Assembly: GCA_945868505.1 (NCBI GenBank)
Contig: CAMBLO010000028.1
Coordinates: forward strand, 1-34,027
From: an uncultured Clostridia bacterium
GTDB lineage: Bacteria; Bacillota; Clostridia; Lachnospirales; Anaerotignaceae
Direction: 5' to 3'
Length of the DNA: 34,027 bases
The notes below the pieces were generated by a model, which was given only the letters and a program-made list of their open reading frames with translations, was not told where the DNA came from and ran no database searches. This document shows positions 24,330 through 32,028 of the stretch, in pieces. The position numbers and the translations under genes are program-made. Each line of letters opens with the position of its first letter. Position 1 is the stretch's first letter.

Positions 24330-24576
24330 ATGGGAACCTTTTTTTCTTGTAAAAAGGTTCCCAAACTCTCCCAAAATCAGCTTGCAAGGCAAATAAGACC
24401 TTGAGGGCTCTGCCCTCAATACACCCGCAAGGGGCTCAGCCCCTTGACCCGATTTGCCTGCGGCGCAATAGATACTATCCAAAGCCCCTGCAAAAACGCA
24501 GTTTTTGCGACTCGGGGTCGAGGGGAATGATTCCCCTCGTGGGAGTTTGAGGGTGAAACCCTCAAGATAAGAGGTG
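24330..24576 (+). repeat. Mosaic hairpin repeat, copy F
   Basis: Between gyrB and gyrA. Order: GGGAACCTTTTT / AAAAAGGTTCCC (24332-24362), a CTTGCAAGGCAA linker, AAGACC, TTGAGGGC-TCT-GCCCTCAA, CACCCGCAAG, AAGGGGC-TCA-GCCCCTT, GACCCGATTTGCCTGCGGCG, GCAAAAAC-GCA-GTTTTTGC, CGAGGGGAATGATTCCCCTCG, and TTGAGGGT-GAA-ACCCTCAA directly before the gyrA ribosome binding site. Confidence 0.85.
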
Positions 24577-24581
24577 AACTT

Positions 24582-27080
24582 ATGAGTGACGAAAACAAAG
24601 AGATTGATAAGGTCATAACCATAGATATCAATGAAGAAATGAAAAAATGTTACAGAGACTATGCCATGAGCGTTATTGTAGCCCGTGCATTGCCCGATGT
24701 ACGGGACGGCTTAAAGCCCGTACAGCGGCGTATTCTGTATTCCATGAACGAAATGAATCTGGACCCCAACAAGGGCTATCGAAAATCCGCCCGTATCGTC
24801 GGCGATACCATGGGTAAATACCACCCCCATGGCGACAGCTCCATTTATCAGGCGATGGTGCGTATGGCGCAGAATTTCTCCATGCGCTATATGCTGGTAG
24901 ACGGTCACGGGAACTTTGGTTCCATCGACGGCTATGGCGCTGCTGCCAGCCGTTATACAGAAGCCAGAATGTCCAAGATTACGGCGGAAATGCTGGCGGA
25001 TATCGAAAAGGATACCGTGGATTTCGTGCCCAACTATGACGAGAACGAAAAAGAGCCTACAGTTCTGCCCGCCCGTATCCCTAACCTTTTGGTAAATGGC
25101 TCCAGCGGTATCGCCGTTGGTATGGCGACCAATATCCCGCCCCATAACTTGGGTGAGGTCATTGACGGTATTGTCTGCATGATTGACAACAAAATCGAAG
25201 GCAGAGAAACTGATGTGGAAGAACTGATGCAGTATATCAAAGGCCCCGACTTCCCCACAGGTGCCAATATTCTTGGAAAAAGCGGTATCCGTGCGGCGTA
25301 CAGAACAGGTCGCGGCAAGATCATCGTTCGTTCCACGGCGGAAATTGAAAACCACAACGGCAGAGAACGGATTGTGGTGACAGAAATCCCCTATATGGTC
25401 AACAAGCTGCGTCTCATTGAAAAGATTGCAGATTTGGTCAAGGAAAGACGGGTGGAGGGCATCAGCGACCTGTACGATGCTTCCGCCGGGGATGATATCA
25501 AAATCATCATCGAAGTAAAGAAAGACTACAACGCCAATGTCATCCTGAACCAGTTGTATAAATATACATCTTTGCAGGAATCCTTTGGGGCAAATATGCT
25601 GGCATTGGTTGACGGAAAACCTGTGGTGCTGAATTTGCAGCAGATGCTTTCGGAATATCTGAAGCATCAGGAAAATGTTGTTACCAGAAGAACCCGTTTC
25701 GATTTGGATAAGGCGGAAAAGAGAGCCCATATCTTGGAGGGCTTGCGTATCGCCATTGATAATATTGATGAAGTCATTCGCATCATCCGCACCAGCTATG
25801 ACGATGCCAAGGAACGTCTGATGGCATGCTTTGGTCTTTCTGATGTGCAGGCACAGGCGATTTTGGAAATGCAGCTTCGTCGTTTGCAGGGCTTGGAAAA
25901 AGAAAAAATCGATGCGGAATATGCGGAATTGCAGAAGAAAATCGCTTATTATAAGACCATTCTGGCAGATGAAAAGCTGCTGCTGGGCGTGATTAAGGAT
26001 GAAATTACCGCCATCAAGAATAAATACGCCGATGAACGCCGCACCAAACTGATTCAGAACCCCGGCGAAATTGATGTGGAGGACTTGATTGACGAGGAAA
26101 CTTGTGTATTCACCCTGTCCAACCTGAATTATGTAAAGCGTACTCCTCTGGATACCTATAAGAGCCAGAACCGCGGCGGCAGAGGCATCATCGGGATGCA
26201 GACCAGAGAAGAGGACTATGTAAAAGACCTGTTCTTGGCATCCACCCATGATACCCTGCTGTTCTTCACCAGCCGTGGCAAGGTTTACCGCATGAAGGGC
26301 TATGAAATCCCCGAAGCCGGCAGAACCGCCCGTGGTATCGCCATCGTGAACCTGCTGGAAATCAGTCCCGATGAAAAGATTATGGCAGTTATCCCCGCAA
26401 ATGAATTTAGGGAGGACCAGTATCTGGTGATGATTACAAAACAGGGTCTGGTGAAGAAAACAGATATGACCAGCTTCGCCAATATCCGCAAAAGCGGTCT
26501 GATTGCCCTGAATCTGCGGGAAGAGGACTACCTGATTTCTGTTATGACAACAGAGGGCAATGATGAGATTTTCGTTGCCACCAGAAATGGCATGGGCATC
26601 AAGTTCTCTGAACAGGATGTACGCCCCATGGGCAGAACAGCAACAGGCGTGAAAGCCATTACTTTGCGGGAGGGCGATTATGTGGTTTCCGCCGGAAAAA
26701 TCGACCCCAATGCTCAGATTTTGAACGTTACCGAAAAGGGCTTCGGCAAACGGACCGATGTGGAACAGTTCAACCTGCAGTATAGAGGCGGCAAGGGCTT
26801 GAAAATCCATCAGTTGACGGAAAAAACAGGCCAATTGGCAGGGGTGCTGATGATCGGCGAAAATGAAGAATTGATGCTGATTACCTCCGAAGGTGTGATC
26901 ATCCGCCTGCGCGGCAGAGATATTTCCTCCATCGGCAGAGTTTCTCAGGGTGTGAAACTGATGAATCTAAATGAAGGCGTGACCGTTGTGGGCATTGCCA
27001 AGATTTCCGAAGAGGATATCGAAGAAGAAACAACAGAAACAGCAGAAGAAGTCGTTGAAACAGAAGAAACTGCGCGCTAA
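24582..27080 (+). CDS. gyrA: DNA gyrase subunit A
   Basis: An 832-residue breakage-reunion subunit. Catalytic Tyr125 lies in [10 protein letters not shown]; the winged-helix QRDR reads [17 protein letters not shown] (81-97). The C-terminal beta-pinwheel contains the gyrase-specific GyrA box QNRGGRG (about residue 528), which separates it from topoisomerase IV ParC. The last 30 residues are an acidic Glu/Thr tail. Ser86 (E. coli Ser83) is kept, but Gln90 stands where E. coli has Asp87 and most Gram-positives Asp or Glu. AGAGGTG lies 6-7 nt before ATG. It is probably transcribed with gyrB through the mosaic repeat. Confidence 0.98.
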   Translation: MSDENKEIDKVITIDINEEMKKCYRDYAMSVIVARALPDVRDGLKPVQRRILYSMNEMNLDPNKGYRKSARIVGDTMGKYHPHGDSSIYQAMVRMAQNFSMRYMLVDGHGNFGSIDGYGAAASRYTEARMSKITAEMLADIEKDTVDFVPNYDENEKEPTVLPARIPNLLVNGSSGIAVGMATNIPPHNLGEVIDGIVCMIDNKIEGRETDVEELMQYIKGPDFPTGANILGKSGIRAAYRTGRGKIIVRSTAEIENHNGRERIVVTEIPYMVNKLRLIEKIADLVKERRVEGISDLYDASAGDDIKIIIEVKKDYNANVILNQLYKYTSLQESFGANMLALVDGKPVVLNLQQMLSEYLKHQENVVTRRTRFDLDKAEKRAHILEGLRIAIDNIDEVIRIIRTSYDDAKERLMACFGLSDVQAQAILEMQLRRLQGLEKEKIDAEYAELQKKIAYYKTILADEKLLLGVIKDEITAIKNKYADERRTKLIQNPGEIDVEDLIDEETCVFTLSNLNYVKRTPLDTYKSQNRGGRGIIGMQTREEDYVKDLFLASTHDTLLFFTSRGKVYRMKGYEIPEAGRTARGIAIVNLLEISPDEKIMAVIPANEFREDQYLVMITKQGLVKKTDMTSFANIRKSGLIALNLREEDYLISVMTTEGNDEIFVATRNGMGIKFSEQDVRPMGRTATGVKAITLREGDYVVSAGKIDPNAQILNVTEKGFGKRTDVEQFNLQYRGGKGLKIHQLTEKTGQLAGVLMIGENEELMLITSEGVIIRLRGRDISSIGRVSQGVKLMNLNEGVTVVGIAKISEEDIEEETTETAEEVVETEETAR

Positions 27081-27188
27081 GAAAAAGGAAGCGACTGCGA
27101 AGCAGGCATTTACTTTTTCTGCGTGACACTGACAGAACCAAAAGCAGCAAAGCTGCGGCAAATGGGAAGCATTTGGGGTCTGTCAGTG
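27081..27188 (+). ncRNA. Structured RNA-like segment downstream of gyrA
   Basis: The segment directly after the gyrA stop can form GAAAAAG (27081-27087) / CTTTTTC (27113-27119), then a three-way-junction shape: outer stem CACTGACAGA (27127-27136) / TCTGTCAGTG (27179-27188), inner hairpins GCAGC-AAA-GCTGC (27144-27156) and CAAATG-ggaag-CATTTG (27159-27175). All stems are perfect. It contains no reading frame. It may be a structured 3' UTR or small RNA ending at the terminator at 27217-27241; no known family was recognised. Confidence 0.4.
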
Positions 27189-27216
27189 AAATAGTAAGAA
27201 AATGAATGTAGAAAAA

Positions 27217-27241
27217 CCTCGACAATTGTCGGGGTTTTTTT
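27217..27241 (+). terminator. Rho-independent terminator of the gyrA transcript
   Basis: Self-complementary CCTCGACAATTGTCGGGG (27217-27234, one G-T wobble) followed by seven T. Confidence 0.9.
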
Positions 27242-27296
27242 CTTGGAAAAATTGTGTTACACTAAAGATAGTATTTTCTGGGAAGGAGGAATGACC

Positions 27297-28004
27297 ATGC
27301 GGCGGCGTATCTATGAAATGATCGAAAAAGGGGAACCCAATGACAAATTAAGTGTCAATTACGACCGTTTTATGATCGTTTGCATTTTGGTGAGCATTTT
27401 TCCTCTTTGCTTCAAGGATACCAGTCATCCTGCTTTTTTCTGGATGGATAAAATAACGGTTGCCATTTTTATTGTGGATTATATCTTGCGGTGGGGCACG
27501 GCAGATTTCAAACTGAAGGGGACAAATGCTTTTCTGAGATATCCCTTCACCTTCTTTGCCATCATAGACCTGGTGGCGGTCCTGTCCTCTCTGACACCAT
27601 TGAATTCTACCCTGAGGGCAGTCCGTGTTCTGCGTCTGCCAAAGTGCATGAAGCCCCTGAAAATCCTGCGTTATTCCAAGGGATTCCACATGATGATGCG
27701 GGTACTACATAAGGAAAAGGATAATCTTCTGACGGTCTGCTATTTTGTGGTGGGCTATATCTTCTTATCTGCTCTGGTGATGTTTCAGGTGGAGCCGGAT
27801 ACCTTCAAATCCTTTCTGGATGCGGTTTACTGGTCTGCCATCACTCTGATGACGGTGGGCTATGGAGATATCCACCCGGTAACGGATGTGGGCAAAATCG
27901 TTGCCATCGTTTCCTCTTTTTTGGGGATTGCCGTATTTGCCCTGCCTACGGGTATCATTACAGCGGGCTATCTGGATGAAATCAGTCGGAAAAGAAATAA
28001 ATGA
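27297..28004 (+). CDS. Voltage-gated potassium channel-like protein (6-TM)
   Basis: A 235-residue protein with the plan of a six-transmembrane voltage-gated K+ channel: hydrophobic S1-S3 (about 24-40, 50-66, 82-99), an S4-like segment with regularly spaced Arg/Lys (STLRAVRVLRLPKCMKPLKILR, about 104-125), S5 (about 144-164), the selectivity filter TVGYGD (186-191) and S6 (about 200-225). It ends shortly after S6 with no regulatory cytoplasmic domain. The start is ATG 27297, 7 nt after AAGGAGG; an ATG two codons earlier is too close. A single gene between terminator and a signal-peptide protein. Confidence 0.9.
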   Translation: MRRRIYEMIEKGEPNDKLSVNYDRFMIVCILVSIFPLCFKDTSHPAFFWMDKITVAIFIVDYILRWGTADFKLKGTNAFLRYPFTFFAIIDLVAVLSSLTPLNSTLRAVRVLRLPKCMKPLKILRYSKGFHMMMRVLHKEKDNLLTVCYFVVGYIFLSALVMFQVEPDTFKSFLDAVYWSAITLMTVGYGDIHPVTDVGKIVAIVSSFLGIAVFALPTGIITAGYLDEISRKRNK

Positions 28005-28094
28005 AAATTGGAAGTAAATTGGAATTTGTTTATTCAACGTATACATAAATAATTCTTAATTTTTAAAAGTGAATAAAAAGGTTGAAAATTACCA

Positions 28095-28124
28095 TTGAGG
28101 ATTTATGAAATGGTATGATATACT
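28095..28124 (+). promoter_or_regulatory. Promoter of the copper-amine-oxidase-domain gene
   Basis: TTGAGG (28095-28100), 18 bp, TATACT (28119-28124) with an upstream TG (28116-28117) making an extended -10. It lies about 50 bp before the start codon. The 28005-28094 stretch is AT-rich and shows no terminator. Confidence 0.65.
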
Positions 28125-28174
28125 AAAATAACAACAAAATCTTTTGTTTTAATGTTTTTAGGAGGGATCGTATT

Positions 28175-29212
28175 ATGAAAAAGTTTGTTACATTCGTATT
28201 AACAGCTGCAATGGCAGTTTCTGCTTTCAGTGTAAATGTATTTGCAGCTCCCGCAACAGCAAAGGCTGTTCTTTCCAATGCGAAAATAGCTGTAAACGGT
28301 ACAGCAGTGGAATTCCAGGCTTACAACATCGGCGGAAACAACTACTTCAAACTGCGTGATGTTGCAGTTGCTGTAAACGGTACAGTTGCAAACTTTGAAG
28401 TTGGCTACGACAAAGATACAAAAGCAATCACACTGACAAAAGGCACAGCTTACACAGGCAGCAAAGAAGCAGCGACAGCAACAGATGGTGACAAGACAGC
28501 AAAACTGTCCACACAGGTAGTTGTTCTGGATGGCGCAAAAGCTGATCTGACAGCATATAACATTGATGGCTACAACTACTTCAAACTGCGTGACCTGGGC
28601 ACGGCTCTGGGCTTTGAAGTAACATGGGACAGCGAAGCAAAACTGATCGGTATCGCTGCTGATGCTGTTTCCAGCGGTGGTGAAGATACTCAATCTCAGG
28701 AAGAAAATGGAAGAAGTAAAGCCACGGAATTCACATTTGAGCTGGCTGCAGAAGAAGAGCGTATAGTTGAAAATCTCGTCTTTGATGAGGATGTAACAAT
28801 CAGCGGAGATTTTGGAACTATCGTTTTTGAGAACTGCGAATTTAACGGTGATATTATCAATGCCGCAGAACAGTTTACCAAAGTAATTCTTCCTGATGGG
28901 ACAACCGTAAACGGTAATTGTGTGTTCAAAAACACAATCAAAGAAGCAACAATGGACACTTCTATGCCTAAATTTGTCAGTCCTAATACATTGAACATTG
29001 TGTGTGAGGACTGCATTGGTGCATGTATCTTGGATGGCACCGAAGATAACATTATATTCAACGGAGAAACATACTCCATGGCTGATGTGGAATTCTTTTA
29101 CGATGCCAATACAAATGAGCTTGTTCCTTATGAAGGACAGGAGGCATCTGCACTCTTTGTTGGTCAATGGTGGGAAAATGGAGAAAAGATATTGCAAATG
29201 TTTTGTGAATGA
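28175..29212 (+). CDS. Secreted protein with copper-amine-oxidase N-terminal-like repeats
   Basis: A 345-residue secreted protein with a clear signal peptide (KK, hydrophobic core, cleavage near VFAAPA, about residue 25). Residues about 35-95 and 110-172 are two repeats of the copper amine oxidase N-terminal-like (stalk) domain, each with AYNI-G/D-G-x-NYFKLRD. This domain is common in clostridial cell-surface proteins and does not imply amine oxidase activity. After residue 180 a different region follows, with alternating hydrophobic residues and NGDI-type turns like a beta-helix, and Cys pairs near the end. AGGAGG lies about 10 nt before ATG. A fossil copy of the domain end lies downstream. 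Confidence 0.85.
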   Translation: MKKFVTFVLTAAMAVSAFSVNVFAAPATAKAVLSNAKIAVNGTAVEFQAYNIGGNNYFKLRDVAVAVNGTVANFEVGYDKDTKAITLTKGTAYTGSKEAATATDGDKTAKLSTQVVVLDGAKADLTAYNIDGYNYFKLRDLGTALGFEVTWDSEAKLIGIAADAVSSGGEDTQSQEENGRSKATEFTFELAAEEERIVENLVFDEDVTISGDFGTIVFENCEFNGDIINAAEQFTKVILPDGTTVNGNCVFKNTIKEATMDTSMPKFVSPNTLNIVCEDCIGACILDGTEDNIIFNGETYSMADVEFFYDANTNELVPYEGQEASALFVGQWWENGEKILQMFCE

Positions 29213-29266
29213 TTGGGAAATAGTATAATACGGAAATAGAACGGTACTATCCATTATGAACAGAAA

Positions 29267-29341
29267 ATCAAACTGCGTGATCTGGGCACAGCTTTGGGCT
29301 TTGAAGTACCTGCAGAACCCGAAGCACCTGCAGAAGCATGA
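29267..29341 (+). pseudogene. Remnant of a copper-amine-oxidase-like domain gene (3' end)
   Basis: In frame this reads KLRDLGTALGFEVPAEPEAPAEA followed by a stop (split here: KLRDLGTALGFEV, then PAEPEAPAEA), with no start codon or upstream frame. The 41 nt at 29268-29308 match 28581-28621 in the intact gene with three differences, all at third codon positions, so the remnant kept coding constraint before it was cut off. The rest of the 29213-29566 gap holds a terminator and otherwise nothing evident. Confidence 0.8.
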
Positions 29342-29440
29342 GTTACGGTATCGGTTTTTTGCATCATTACATAAAACTGTTTTTTATGATGAAGTGTATT
29401 AAAACAAAGGATTTTATACCTAGTTAAATAATAGGGAAGG

Positions 29441-29480
29441 ATGGCAAAGCTCGAAATGGGGTTTTGCCATTTTTTCTTTT
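29441..29480 (+). terminator. Rho-independent terminator
   Basis: ATGGCAAA (29441-29448) pairs with TTTGCCAT (29463-29470) across a 14-nt loop and is followed by a T-rich tail TTTTTTCTTTT. It separates the domain remnant from the zinc-ribbon gene. Confidence 0.8.
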
Positions 29481-29566
29481 GAAAATGACCTTCACTTTTT
29501 CATTGAAAGGAAAAAATGAATATGATACACTGAAGAAAAAGACTTTTGGAAAGGATGTGAAAGGAA

Positions 29567-30688
29567 ATGGAAAATACAGCTTTAACCTATCTTTGCCCCA
29601 ATTGTATGGCCTATCTGCGTTTTGATGGGAAAGAGGGGAATTGGGTCTGCGATTACTGCGACGGCAAGTTTACCATGGAGGAGCTGGAACAGAGAGGGGC
29701 CAAAATCAAAGAGGATGATTATCAGATTCTTCCCAGAGATCAGGCGGAGGAGGATACGACAGATGTGTCCTATCATTATGAGGAAAATATTCCTCAAGGT
29801 GAGGAAGATATGAGCCATATACGGGCCTATACCTGTCCTTCCTGCGGCGGGGAAATCCTGACGGATGATGTGACATCAGCGACATTCTGTGTATTCTGTG
29901 GCAACCCCACTGTTTTGCCTACTCAGTTTGCGGGGAAATATCGCCCTACGGCCATCCTTCCCTTTGAAACGGATAAAAAGGATGCCCAAAAAGCCTTTTT
30001 GAACCTTTGCAGGGGGAAAAAGCTACTGCCCAAGGGGTATACCTCCGAACAGCGTTTGGAAAAAATCACAGGGGTCTATGTGCCTTTTTGGGTTTTTGAC
30101 TGTAAGGCGGATTTTGATTATCATGCCACAGGGGAAAATGTCACCACATGGTCCGATGCCCGTTATATCTACACAAAAACCGACCTGTATCATATCCATC
30201 GGGCGGGGGACTTGGAATTTGAAAATATCCCTTTGGATGCTTCTGAAAAAATGCGGGATGATTTGATGGATGCCTTGGAGCCCTTCCGTCTGGATCAGGC
30301 GAAGCCCTTTGATATGAGCTATCTGAGCGGTTTTCTGGCGGAAAAATATACATACGAACCCAAGGATTTGTATGACCGCATGACGAAGCGCATCACCCCC
30401 GGTGTGGAAAACAAGGTGGCGGAGGGGGGCAGAGCCTATCAGCGGGTTTATGGGGTAAAATGCCATACAGATTTTTCCTCCGACCGACAGGTTTATATGC
30501 TGCTGCCTGTTTGGATGCTGATTAGCAAATATGAGGGGAAAGATTATCTCTTTGCCATGAATGGACAGACGGGGAAGATTGTCGGGGAACTGCCCGTCAG
30601 CGGCAGCCAGACGGCAAAATGGTTCTTTATCATCTTCCTGATTGCTTTTCTCATTACCGGTATTATCGCATTTGCTTTAGGAATTTAG
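29567..30688 (+). CDS. Double zinc-ribbon protein with C-terminal membrane anchor
   Basis: A 373-residue protein with two zinc ribbons: CPNC/CDYC (Cys10, 13, 28, 31) and CPSCGG/CVFCGN (Cys90, 93, 108, 111). A long globular region follows (about 120-335), with conserved-looking stretches ITGVYVPFWVFDCKADFDY and QVYMLLPVWMLISKYEGKDYLFAMNGQTGKI, then one C-terminal transmembrane helix (about 350-372). Such proteins are widespread in Firmicutes beside TPM-domain genes; the function is unknown. AAAGGA lies about 5 nt before ATG. The next gene starts 13 nt downstream, so they form an operon. Confidence 0.8.
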   Translation: MENTALTYLCPNCMAYLRFDGKEGNWVCDYCDGKFTMEELEQRGAKIKEDDYQILPRDQAEEDTTDVSYHYEENIPQGEEDMSHIRAYTCPSCGGEILTDDVTSATFCVFCGNPTVLPTQFAGKYRPTAILPFETDKKDAQKAFLNLCRGKKLLPKGYTSEQRLEKITGVYVPFWVFDCKADFDYHATGENVTTWSDARYIYTKTDLYHIHRAGDLEFENIPLDASEKMRDDLMDALEPFRLDQAKPFDMSYLSGFLAEKYTYEPKDLYDRMTKRITPGVENKVAEGGRAYQRVYGVKCHTDFSSDRQVYMLLPVWMLISKYEGKDYLFAMNGQTGKIVGELPVSGSQTAKWFFIIFLIAFLITGIIAFALGI

Positions 30689-30701
30689 GAGGTGTGTTCT
30701 G

Positions 30702-31529
30702 ATGAAGAAAAAATGGATTGGAATTTTTACCCTCCTTTGTATGCTGCTTTCCTTTGTGCCTGCCTTTGCAGAGGAGGGGCGTGTCTTTGATAATGCCGAC
30801 CTTTTGACAGCAGAGGAGGAGGCAGAGCTGCAGGTATTATCGGAGGAGATACAGCAGGAATGGGACATGGACTTGGCCTATCTGACTACCAATGATACCG
30901 AGGGGTTGTCCGTGCGGGAATACGGCGCCCAGTTTTATATGGAAAAAAATCTTGGTATCGGCGAGGATTACAGCGGTCTGATTTTCGTGGTGGATATGGG
31001 TAGCAGAGAAGCCCAGATTGTCACCAGCGGTACAGCCATTGATATTTTCACTGATTATTATATCGAAGTCATTTGGGATGAAGTGATGGGCTATCTTTCC
31101 GACGGAGATTTTTACGGTGGTATGGTGGATTTAGCAGATAATGTTTCCTATTATTGTGGGGAATATCAGAAATATTTGGAAGATCCCGATTATATTTCTG
31201 CCTATGAACAAGACCAAGATGTAAACGTACTTCCTGTGTTTATGGGAATTGCGGTATTGATTTCTCTGGCGATTGCAGGGATTGGTGTGACAATCATGCG
31301 CAGATCCTGCGATACCATCCGTCCCTTTACAGACGGGCGGGCTTATCTGAAAGGAAATGGCTACCATTTGCGGGTAAATCAGGATATCTTTGCCAATACC
31401 CATACGACCATGATGCCTATACCGAAAAACGATGATACGAACCACCACAGCGGCGGTTCCTGGGGCGGGCCTTCCTCTACCTTCTCCAGCGGCGGCAGAA
31501 GCTTTGGCGGCGGCGGCGGAAAGTTTTAA
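30702..31529 (+). CDS. TPM-domain membrane protein with Gly/Ser-rich tail
   Basis: A 275-residue protein. A signal peptide (about 1-23, cleaved near AFAEE) is followed by the TPM domain (about 27-160; VFDNADLLTAEEEAELQVLSEEI, then LIFVVDMGSREAQIVTSG), one transmembrane helix (about 178-199), and a cytoplasmic tail ending in Gly/Ser-rich repeats with FGGGGGKF. TPM proteins (related to thylakoid TLP18.3) are often paired with zinc-ribbon membrane proteins as here; phosphatase activity is claimed only for plant relatives. GGAGGTG lies about 7 nt before ATG. Confidence 0.88.
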   Translation: MKKKWIGIFTLLCMLLSFVPAFAEEGRVFDNADLLTAEEEAELQVLSEEIQQEWDMDLAYLTTNDTEGLSVREYGAQFYMEKNLGIGEDYSGLIFVVDMGSREAQIVTSGTAIDIFTDYYIEVIWDEVMGYLSDGDFYGGMVDLADNVSYYCGEYQKYLEDPDYISAYEQDQDVNVLPVFMGIAVLISLAIAGIGVTIMRRSCDTIRPFTDGRAYLKGNGYHLRVNQDIFANTHTTMMPIPKNDDTNHHSGGSWGGPSSTFSSGGRSFGGGGGKF

Positions 31530-31555
31530 TTTCAAACAAAAATGGTGCCATTCTG

Positions 31556-31584
31556 TTGACTTCCTTTTTTTGGGATGCTACAAT
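31556..31584 (+). promoter_or_regulatory. Promoter of the small three-TM protein gene
   Basis: TTGACT (31556-31561), 17 bp, TACAAT (31579-31584), about 40 bp before the start codon. No terminator is seen between the TPM gene and this promoter. Confidence 0.82.
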
Positions 31585-31623
31585 AAAATGTAGGGTGAAA
31601 AATATATTATGAGGTGAACTTGA

Positions 31624-31923
31624 ATGGATACTATTTTTGCAGTTGGACAAACTGTTTCTCTTTTTCTGGCAATCATTTTCTTTATTGCCGTGATTTCTGC
31701 AAGAACAGAAAAAAGCTGGCCCGGTCTGGCTCTTTGCCTGCTGATGCTGGCTGCTTCCATCTGGGCGGGCGTTTCTTTCCAGAAGGAATATTTCTTCTAT
31801 ATGCTGCTGCCTACAGTAGCCTGCTTTGTGGCATGGTATATTTCCAGAAAAACAAGAGCGAAAAATATTGAAAAAGGCCTCCACTATAATGAAGAAGGCG
31901 TAATTGAAGAAGAAATGAAATAA
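31624..31923 (+). CDS. Small three-TM membrane protein, unknown function
   Basis: A 99-residue protein with three hydrophobic helices (about 5-25, 33-49, 55-72) and a charged cytoplasmic C-terminus (SRKTRAKNIEKGLHYNEEGVIEEEMK). No family was recognised. It has its own promoter and terminator, so it is a monocistronic unit. GAGGTG lies about 7 nt before ATG, supporting a real gene. Confidence 0.75.
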   Translation: MDTIFAVGQTVSLFLAIIFFIAVISARTEKSWPGLALCLLMLAASIWAGVSFQKEYFFYMLLPTVACFVAWYISRKTRAKNIEKGLHYNEEGVIEEEMK

Positions 31924-31926
31924 GTA

Positions 31927-31965
31927 AAAGCCTTGGACTTGGAGAAAGTTCAGGGCTTTTTCTTT
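31927..31965 (+). terminator. Rho-independent terminator
   Basis: AAAGCCTTGGACTT pairs with AAGTTCAGGGCTTT (two G-T wobbles), with a 5-6-nt loop, followed by TTCTTTTC, right after the small membrane protein gene. Confidence 0.88.
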
Positions 31966-31976
31966 TCCTATATATA

Positions 31977-31985
31977 TGATATACT
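31977..31985 (+). promoter_or_regulatory. Extended -10 promoter of the CapA-family gene
   Basis: TGATATACT: an extended -10 (TG, one base, TATACT) like that of the gene at 28175. No good -35 is present in the T-rich terminator upstream. About 45 bp before the start. Confidence 0.5.
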
Positions 31986-32028
31986 TTCAGATAGATACAT
32001 TTGTTTTTATCAGAAGGAGGGGAGAATG

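Noticed and set aside
22416..24482. 688-codon open frame antisense to gyrB
   Set aside because: It is the reverse frame of a codon-biased essential gene, has no ribosome binding site or family resemblance, and is low-complexity in the way such shadow frames are. The same holds for the 707-codon frame antisense to gyrA at 24711-26834.
5521..24576. CRISPR array or insertion sequences as an explanation for the repeated motifs
   Set aside because: Repeats are not regularly spaced, have no unique spacers between identical units, carry no transposase gene or flanking target duplications, and each copy is a set of different hairpins.
29258..29402. Short plus-strand frame starting ATG at about 29256
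   Set aside because: It reads the domain remnant in the wrong frame, has no ribosome binding site, and its product resembles nothing; the in-frame remnant reading matches the upstream gene at protein level.
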